NCBI RefSeq assembly: GCF_913775355.1
Contig: NZ_CAJYIU010000075.1
Location: 1 to 32,385 of the forward strand
Reading direction: 5' to 3'
DNA length: 32,385 nucleotides
DNA from: an uncultured Aureimonas sp.
GTDB lineage: Bacteria > Pseudomonadota > Alphaproteobacteria > Rhizobiales > Rhizobiaceae
In this document: positions 27,136 to 32,385 of the stretch, in pieces
How positions within the stretch are numbered: the stretch's first letter is position 1
Layout: every line of letters starts with the position of its first letter
Position numbers and translations under genes: made by a program
Notes under the pieces: model-generated
Told to the model about the DNA's origin: nothing
The model's database searches: none
What the model saw: only the letters and a program-made list of their open reading frames with translations

Positions 27136-27870
27136 TCAGGCCGAAGCGACGGTCGCGGTTCGCTCGTCGGGCATCTCGTCCACGTTCGCCACGAGCGATG
27201 GCGCCGCGAGCGGACAGGCCGGGCGCCGCAGACCGTAGAGATCGAGTTCGAAGAGAAGGCTCTCGGCCTCCGCGCGGGCACGGTCGAGCCCCGGCGCGTC
27301 GTTATTGTTCAAGCTATGCACGGTGCCGCCGACGAGGAACGGAGCCTCGAAGGCGGCTCGCAGGGATAGCCCGGCAGGGAGCCGGACCGTGCGGCTTTCG
27401 CAAAGCTCCTTTTCCACCGCGCGCGCGATGCGACTGGAAATCCGGGTGATGGCCGTCGCGACGAAGGCTCGCCCGCCGGAGCGGCGACGGTTGATGCCGT
27501 CGATCAGGCGATCCGTCTCGACTGCCGCCGCGACGGACAGCGGAGAGAATCGAACCGGGATCAGCGACATCCGCGCGATTTCGAAGGCAGCCCGAAGGCG
27601 ATCGCGCTTGAACCCGGCGTCGATCACGACGGTGCGCCCCTCACTACGACCGAGATGTGTCAGCTCCCGCAGGCCCTCGTCGTTGGTCGGTCGAGCCACG
27701 GAGATGAGGTCGGGGCACCCCGGGCGGCGAGACCAGCGGACAAGGTCCGGGTTTCGCGCGGCGTCGATGAGAAGAACCGATCCGCCCGCGTCGGCGATCG
27801 CGCTGGCGAGCGTCAGGGCAAGCGTCGAGGTTCCACCGCTACGAACACTTCCGATGGCGATGACCGCCAT
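27136..27870 (-). CDS. VirC1/ParA-like protein with degenerate P-loop
   Basis: The 244-aa protein aligns along its length with the VirC1 branch of ParA ATPases: a first strand MAVIAIGSVRSGGTSTLAL, then VLLIDAARNPDLVRW (compare the D-A-D-x-N-x-P-L-x-x-W of VirC1), a Walker B-like TVVIDAG around D84, and IPVRFSPLSVAAAVETD. In the deviant Walker A, the two lysines are replaced: R10 stands at the signature lysine and S15 at the P-loop lysine. ATP hydrolysis is therefore doubtful, although nucleotide or DNA binding may remain. The C-terminal 40 residues are not recognised. AGGAGAG precedes ATG 27870. It is alone, with no ParB partner nearby, and converges on moaE. Partition and division roles are not supported. 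Confidence 0.8.
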   Translation of the reverse strand: MAVIAIGSVRSGGTSTLALTLASAIADAGGSVLLIDAARNPDLVRWSRRPGCPDLISVARPTNDEGLRELTHLGRSEGRTVVIDAGFKRDRLRAAFEIARMSLIPVRFSPLSVAAAVETDRLIDGINRRRSGGRAFVATAITRISSRIARAVEKELCESRTVRLPAGLSLRAAFEAPFLVGGTVHSLNNNDAPGLDRARAEAESLLFELDLYGLRRPACPLAAPSLVANVDEMPDERTATVASA

Positions 27871-28051
27871 TCACCGTCTCTCCTTCTGTGGCAAACGTCG
27901 GCGGATGGCCGACCGATGGCTGCCATGCCGGATGTCGTGAATCGTACCGCCTGCGGGCGCCTCCCTTCATTCATCGACACGTCACAATCGATCGCAAGTC
28001 ATTCTGTGCGCGAGGGAACTCGCGCCTTCAAACCTGATGCGAGCCGGCAAC
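27871..28051. other. Spacer upstream of the ParA-like gene
   Basis: About 180 bases between the ParA-like start and the ndk terminator. It is slightly less GC-rich than its surroundings near 27965-28010. I find no gene and no strong promoter pair; a TTGCGA followed 18 bases later by TGAATG on the minus strand is the best but weak candidate for the ParA-like gene. Confidence 0.3.
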
Positions 28052-28085
28052 AAAAAGGGCGGCGGACCTTACGATCCGCCGCCCT
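28052..28085 (-). terminator. Intrinsic terminator of ndk
   Basis: On the minus strand, AGGGCGGCGGA pairs perfectly with TCCGCCGCCCT around an eight-base loop and is followed by TTTTTG, a canonical intrinsic terminator 24 bases after the ndk stop. Confidence 0.9.
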
Positions 28086-28109
28086 CTCTTAATTCTTCTT
28101 ATCGTTAGT

Positions 28110-28532
<423 letters not shown>

Positions 28533-28572
28533 TGGCCGTTATCCTTGGGTCAAAGGGCTGAAGATGGCGCGC

Positions 28573-28601
28573 TCTATAGCCGTGCCCCCGCCCGGCGGCA
28601 A
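28573..28601 (-). promoter_or_regulatory. Sigma-70-type promoter of ndk
   Basis: On the minus strand, TTGCCG (28601-28596) and TATAGA (28578-28573) are separated by exactly 17 bases. Transcription would begin about 33 bases before the ndk ATG. It is the clearest promoter in the window. Confidence 0.6.
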
Positions 28602-28614
28602 GGCAGGGTCGCGC

Positions 28615-29310
28615 TCATGCGGCGGCAGGCACCTGCCGGCCGAGCCCGCCATGCAGGTCGAGACAGCGCTCGAACCAATCCGCGATCGGGTCCCCGTCGT
28701 CGAGCAGCTGGAACGTGGAGAGCACCCGCAGCCATTGGAACCCACCAAAGACGATGTAATCCGCGAACATCGGACGCTCGCCTGCCAGGAACGGCTGGAT
28801 GCGAAGCGTGGCACGCAGCGGCTCCAGCGACTTCGAAGCCGCGATCCGCTTTTCCTCGGTCCGCCCGTCCTGCACCTCCTCCAGCGGCTTGCCGAAGGCC
28901 TTCTCGCGCTTGGCACGGAAGAAGGCCTTATTCTCGTCGTCCTGCGCGGCGTGGATATCGAGGATCGTCGCGCGCACGATGGCGGGATGCAGGGTGCGCT
29001 GGCTCCAGCTTTCAACGAATCGCGCGAGCGCCCGACCGCTCTGGCCCTCGAAGAGCGGCGGCCGATCAGGATAGGTGTCATCGAGATATTCGGCGATCGC
29101 GAAACTGTCCTGCACCACCGTGTCCCCGTCGCGGATCACGGGCACCGTCCGTCCGCCGCCGCCCTCGACCTCGGCGACTTCGGTGAAGCGCGTGGGCAGG
29201 GCGTCGAACGCCAGCCCTTTGTGCGCAAGAGCCATGCGGGTTTTCCAGCAGTGCGGCGAGAACGGGCGCGAGGGGTCGCTGCCGACGAGGTCGTAGAGCA
29301 ATATGGACAC
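28615..29310 (-). CDS. GST-family protein resembling LigE-type beta-etherases
   Basis: The 231-aa protein has a thioredoxin-like N-terminal half (YDLVGSDPSRPFSPHCWKTRMALAHKGL, RTVPVIRDGDTVVQDSFAIAEYLDDTYPDRPPLFEG) and a helical C-terminal half (FFRAKREKAFGKPLEEVQDGR, FADYIVFGGFQWL). From memory of the LigE sequences of Sphingobium, the SP-x-x-W-[RK]-T-[KR], YPDRPxLFEG and REK-x-x-G-x-x-LE segments agree, so I place it near lignin beta-aryl etherases rather than general GSTs. Many non-lignin bacteria carry such homologues, so the substrate is unknown. GTG 29310, with GGGAGAA eight bases upstream, is preferred over ATG 29337. Confidence 0.88.
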   Translation of the reverse strand: MSILLYDLVGSDPSRPFSPHCWKTRMALAHKGLAFDALPTRFTEVAEVEGGGGRTVPVIRDGDTVVQDSFAIAEYLDDTYPDRPPLFEGQSGRALARFVESWSQRTLHPAIVRATILDIHAAQDDENKAFFRAKREKAFGKPLEEVQDGRTEEKRIAASKSLEPLRATLRIQPFLAGERPMFADYIVFGGFQWLRVLSTFQLLDDGDPIADWFERCLDLHGGLGRQVPAAA

Positions 29311-29341
29311 GATCGATTCTCCCGAAAGCTGAAGCATTGTC

Positions 29342-29848
29342 TTGTATCAGGAACAGTTCGTCACCCTCGCGGCCTACAACGAATGGGCCAATCGACGGCT
29401 TTTCGAGAGCGCGAGCGACCTTACGCCCGCGCAATTCGCCGAGGATCGCGGCGTCTTCTTCCGCTCCCTTCTCGGCACGCTCAACCACATCCTGTCTGCC
29501 GACCGGATCTGGCTGAGACGTTTCACCGGAGAAGGATCGGCGCCGGACCGGCTCGACGCGATCCTTTACATGGATGTCGACGCGCTGCGCGCGGCGCGCG
29601 AGGCGGAAGACGCGCGTTTAGCCTCCTATGTCGGCTCGCTGTCCGAAAGCGATCTTGCGACGACCATCCGCTACTCGCCCCTGACGCAACCGGGCATTAT
29701 CGATGCCCGTCTCGGGCCAACGCTGCTGCATGTCTTCAATCACCAGACCCATCATCGCGGTCAGGCGAGCGCGGTCATCACGGGGTTCGGCCTCCCCGGA
29801 CCCTCGATGGATCTGGTCGCGTTCCTCCGGGACACGGGTCGCGGCTGA
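29342..29848 (+). CDS. DinB-family metal-binding protein
   Basis: The 168-aa protein belongs to the DinB/YfiT four-helix-bundle superfamily. Three histidines that bind a divalent metal are visible: H49 in LNHILSADRIW, and H134 and H138 in FNHQTHHRGQ. Members act as thiol-dependent transferases or are uncharacterised; the name refers to damage-inducible Bacillus DinB, not to DNA polymerase IV. The start is TTG 29342 with GAAG about nine bases upstream; it gives the family N-terminus (YQEQFVTLAAYNEWANRRL). It diverges from the LigE-like gene, with starts only 31 bases apart, so promoters must overlap the neighbour's coding sequence. Confidence 0.9.
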   Translation: MYQEQFVTLAAYNEWANRRLFESASDLTPAQFAEDRGVFFRSLLGTLNHILSADRIWLRRFTGEGSAPDRLDAILYMDVDALRAAREAEDARLASYVGSLSESDLATTIRYSPLTQPGIIDARLGPTLLHVFNHQTHHRGQASAVITGFGLPGPSMDLVAFLRDTGRG

Positions 29849-29900
29849 GAGCATAACCGTCGGCCTTTCGCCCCTGCGGCAAACATGGCAAAAGCCCGCC

Positions 29901-31799
29901 ATGCTTCAGATCACCGACCTGTCCGCCCGCGTCGCGGGGCGCCTCCTGATCGATCACGCGAACCTTTCGATCCCCGCCGGAACGAAGGCCGGTCTCGTCG
30001 GCCGCAACGGGGCGGGCAAGTCGACGCTTTTCCGCGTCATCACCGGCGATCTCGCGTCCGAGAGCGGCGGCGTCTCGATCCCCCGCAACACGCGGATCGG
30101 GCAGGTCGCGCAGGAGGCGCCCGGCACCGAACACTCGCTGTTGGAGGTGGTGCTGGCGGCCGACCTCGAGCGCGTCGCGCTGCTCGAGGAAGCGGAAACC
30201 GCCACCGACCCGCAGCGGATTTCCGAAGTGCACCTTCGCCTCGCCGACATCGAGAGCCATTCCGCCGAAGCGCGGGCGGCGGCGATCCTCGACGGCCTTG
30301 GCTTCGATGCGGTCGCGCAGGCGCGTCCGGTCTCGTCGTTCTCCGGCGGCTGGCGAATGCGCGTGGCGCTGGCGGCCGTCCTGTTCTCACGGCCCGACCT
30401 TCTGCTACTCGACGAGCCGACAAACTATCTCGACCTCGAAGGCACGCTCTGGCTCGAGAACTTCGTCTCGCGCTACCCCTACACCGTCCTCATCATTAGC
30501 CACGATCGCGACGTTCTGAACAACGCGGTCAACGCGATCATCCATCTCGACCAGAAGAAGCTCGTCTTCTATCGCGGTGACTACGACAGCTTCGAGCGGC
30601 AGCGCGCAGAAAAGCTGGAACTCCTCGGCAAGGCGATCGCCAAGCAGGACGCCGCCCGCAAGCACATGGAGGCGTTCGTCGAGCGCTTCCGCGCCAAGGC
30701 GTCGAAGGCCCGGCAGGCGCAGTCCCGATTGAAGGCGCTGGAGCGGATGAAGCCGCTGCAGGCGATCGTCGAGGAGCACGTCACGCCGTTCGTCTTTCCG
30801 AAGCCGGAGAAGATCCTCGCCTCGCCGATCATCCGCATGGAAGGCGTCTCGGTCGGCTACAGCGCCGAGCGCTCGATCCTGCGCGGCCTCGACATCCGCA
30901 TCGATGCGGACGACCGAATTGCGCTGCTCGGCGCCAACGGCAACGGCAAGTCGACCTTCGCCAAGCTCATCGCCGAGAGGCTTACCGCCCAGCGTGGCAC
31001 GGTCACGCGCGCGCCGGGCCTCAAGATCGCGATGTTCGCGCAGCACCAGATCGACGACCTGCGCCCGAACGAGACCGCCGTGCAGCACGTGCGGCGGTTT
31101 ATGCCGGATGCGCCGGAAGCCAAGGTGCGCGCACGCGTCGCGCAGATGGGCTTGCCGACCCAGAAGATGGACACGGTGGCCGACAGCTTGTCCGGCGGCG
31201 AGAAGGCGCGCCTCCTGATGGGCCTTGCCACGATCGACGCGCCGAACCTCCTGATCCTCGACGAACCGACGAACCATCTCGATATCGAGGCACGCGAGAG
31301 CCTCGTCCACGCCTTGAACGACTTCCCCGGCGCCGTCATCCTCATCAGCCACGACCGCCACATGGTCGAGGCGACGATGGACCGGCTGTGGATCGTCGGC
31401 GACGGCACCGTCAAGCGCTACGACGGCGATCTCGACGACTATAAGAAGCTGATCCTCTCCGGTGCGCGTTCGGGCGGCGGCAACCAGGGCGAGGCGATCG
31501 AGGAAGCACCGGCTCCCGTCGTCTCGAAGGTGGATCAGCGGCGTCTTGCGGCGGAGAAGCGCGAGGCGCTGAAGCCGTTGAAAAAGAAGATCACCAATCT
31601 CGAAGTTCAGATGTCGCGGCTTCAGGCGACGATCAAGGACCTCGACGAGAAGCTGGCCGATCCCGCGCTCTACACCCGCGATCCCACCAAAGCTGCCGAT
31701 CTCGGCCGCCAGAAGTCTTCGGCCGAAAAGACGCTGGAACGGTGCGAGGCGGAATGGCTCGAGTTCACCGAGGAGCACGATTCCGCCATGGCGGACTGA
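29901..31799 (+). CDS. ABC-F family ribosome-associated ATPase (YheS/Uup-like)
   Basis: The 632-aa protein has two ABC domains and no membrane segments, as in ABC-F translation factors that bind the ribosomal E site. Domain 1 has Walker A GRNGAGKST (about 34-42), signature SFSGGWRMR and LLLLDEPTNYLD. Domain 2 has GANGNGKST, SLSGGEKAR and LLILDEPTNHLD. The charged helical linker between them (about residues 225-300) is the P-site tRNA interaction motif. A C-terminal coiled coil (about 545-630) follows a short disordered Gly/Pro stretch. The pattern favours YheS or Uup over EttA. I chose ATG 29901 because domain 1 begins right there (MLQITDLSA); the ribosome site is weak. It starts 52 bases after the DinB gene. 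Confidence 0.95.
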   Translation: MLQITDLSARVAGRLLIDHANLSIPAGTKAGLVGRNGAGKSTLFRVITGDLASESGGVSIPRNTRIGQVAQEAPGTEHSLLEVVLAADLERVALLEEAETATDPQRISEVHLRLADIESHSAEARAAAILDGLGFDAVAQARPVSSFSGGWRMRVALAAVLFSRPDLLLLDEPTNYLDLEGTLWLENFVSRYPYTVLIISHDRDVLNNAVNAIIHLDQKKLVFYRGDYDSFERQRAEKLELLGKAIAKQDAARKHMEAFVERFRAKASKARQAQSRLKALERMKPLQAIVEEHVTPFVFPKPEKILASPIIRMEGVSVGYSAERSILRGLDIRIDADDRIALLGANGNGKSTFAKLIAERLTAQRGTVTRAPGLKIAMFAQHQIDDLRPNETAVQHVRRFMPDAPEAKVRARVAQMGLPTQKMDTVADSLSGGEKARLLMGLATIDAPNLLILDEPTNHLDIEARESLVHALNDFPGAVILISHDRHMVEATMDRLWIVGDGTVKRYDGDLDDYKKLILSGARSGGGNQGEAIEEAPAPVVSKVDQRRLAAEKREALKPLKKKITNLEVQMSRLQATIKDLDEKLADPALYTRDPTKAADLGRQKSSAEKTLERCEAEWLEFTEEHDSAMAD

Positions 31800-31826
31800 G
31801 GGCCGTCGAAAAACCTTCACGAATCC

Positions 31827-31855
31827 TTGAGACAGCCACAGGACGGCGCTAGCTT
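31827..31855 (+). promoter_or_regulatory. Possible promoter of the terminal hydrolase gene
   Basis: TTGAGA (31827-31832) and TAGCTT (31850-31855) are 17 bases apart and 52 bases before the hydrolase ATG. The -35 is good and the -10 is weak. No terminator is visible after the ABC-F gene, so readthrough is also possible. Confidence 0.35.
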
Positions 31856-31907
31856 GATCTGAAGGCAGCCGGTAACCTCACCAAGGCGGCCCAGCGAGCG
31901 GTTCGTC

Positions 31908-32385
31908 ATGCGGCGTCCCATTCTTTCGGCAGTTCTCGCCGTCCTCACGCTCTCCGCCTTTCCGGCGGACGAACCGCGCAGCCGCGGCTTCGACGAACCT
32001 ATTCCGCTTCAGACCGGCTTTGCCGAGGTCAACGGCATCAACCTCTTCTTCCGCGTCTATGGAGAAGGGCCGCCGATCCTGATGATTCACGGCGGCCTGT
32101 CAGACAGCCGCGTCTGGCGCGCCCAACTCGCGACCCTTTCGGAGCACCACAGCGTCATCGTCGCGGACAGTCGCGGACAGGGACGCTCCACCAGCACCGA
32201 AGACGTCATCACCTACGACCTGATGGCGGACGACTACCTCGCGCTTCTCGACCAGCTGCACATTTCGCAGGTCGCGCTGGTCGGCTGGAGCGACGGCGGC
32301 ATCATCGGCCTCGACATCGCGATCCGCCATCCGGAGCGCCTCTCTCGCCTTTTCGTGCAGGCGGCGAACGCGACGCCGGACGGCT
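31908..32385 (+). CDS. Exported alpha/beta hydrolase (partial, cut by window end)
   Basis: The first 159 residues are visible. A short signal peptide (MRRPILSAVLAVLTLSAFPA) is followed by the alpha/beta hydrolase fold: the oxyanion loop in LMIHGGLSDSRVW, a VADSRGQGRSTS segment, and the nucleophile elbow GWSDGG with Ser in G-x-S-x-G. The acid and His of the triad would be beyond the edge. The protein is probably periplasmic. Substrate is unknown; lactonase, esterase and haloperoxidase-type members share this start. ATG 31908 has only weak purine-rich upstream sequence (CAGCGAGCG). Confidence 0.85.
   Translation, partial: MRRPILSAVLAVLTLSAFPADEPRSRGFDEPIPLQTGFAEVNGINLFFRVYGEGPPILMIHGGLSDSRVWRAQLATLSEHHSVIVADSRGQGRSTSTEDVITYDLMADDYLALLDQLHISQVALVGWSDGGIIGLDIAIRHPERLSRLFVQAANATPDG

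Overview
This is GC-rich, densely packed chromosomal DNA from an alphaproteobacterium, most likely order Hyphomicrobiales (Rhizobiales). The evidence is the set and style of genes: a leucyltransferase of the N-end rule pathway, an HdaA regulator encoded beside ppk and ppx, a uvrC-pgsA-moaD-moaE run, an Omp25/Omp31-type barrel, a VirC1-like ParA homologue, and an AspRS of the probably non-discriminating type. I cannot fix the genus. I see no tRNA, rRNA, CRISPR array, insertion sequence, prophage or origin.

Layout. 1-5.6 kb: tail of an RDD-like membrane protein, bpt (+), a small PD-(D/E)XK-like protein overlapping the end of parC (both -), then a large exported orphan and a 2H-phosphoesterase (+), closed by a bidirectional terminator. 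5.6-14.6 kb: aspS (-) diverges from rnd (+). Converging on rnd is a four-gene minus-strand run perM-like, hdaA, ppk, ppx. It places the regulator of DnaA-ATP in the same likely transcript as the polyphosphate enzymes. 14.7-17.0 kb: GFA-family gene, purM, purN (+), with purM/purN overlapping by GTGA. 17.0-20.4 kb: a molybdopterin oxidoreductase and an Old Yellow Enzyme reductase (both -).

20.5-22.6 kb: rlmJ (TTG start), a small exported orphan and a GST (+), facing an Omp25-like barrel (-) across a bidirectional terminator. 23.2-27.1 kb: a 376-bp divergent intergenic region, then uvrC, pgsA, moaD, moaE (+). moaD and moaE make molybdopterin synthase, which the molybdoenzyme in this window would need for its cofactor. 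27.1-29.3 kb (-): a VirC1/ParA-like protein without the P-loop lysines, ndk with a clear promoter and terminator, and a GST resembling LigE. 29.3-32.4 kb (+): a DinB-family protein, an ABC-F ribosome-associated ATPase, and the first part of an exported alpha/beta hydrolase cut by the window end.

Most of the window is ordinary core genome. The best second-look items are the nuclease-like protein coupled to parC, the ParA homologue with a degenerate P-loop, the LigE-like GST, the unassigned molybdoenzyme next to an OYE, and the unusually placed Shine-Dalgarno of rnd. None of these by itself proves a new system. Many very long antisense frames here are GC-rich shadows of real genes and were discarded.
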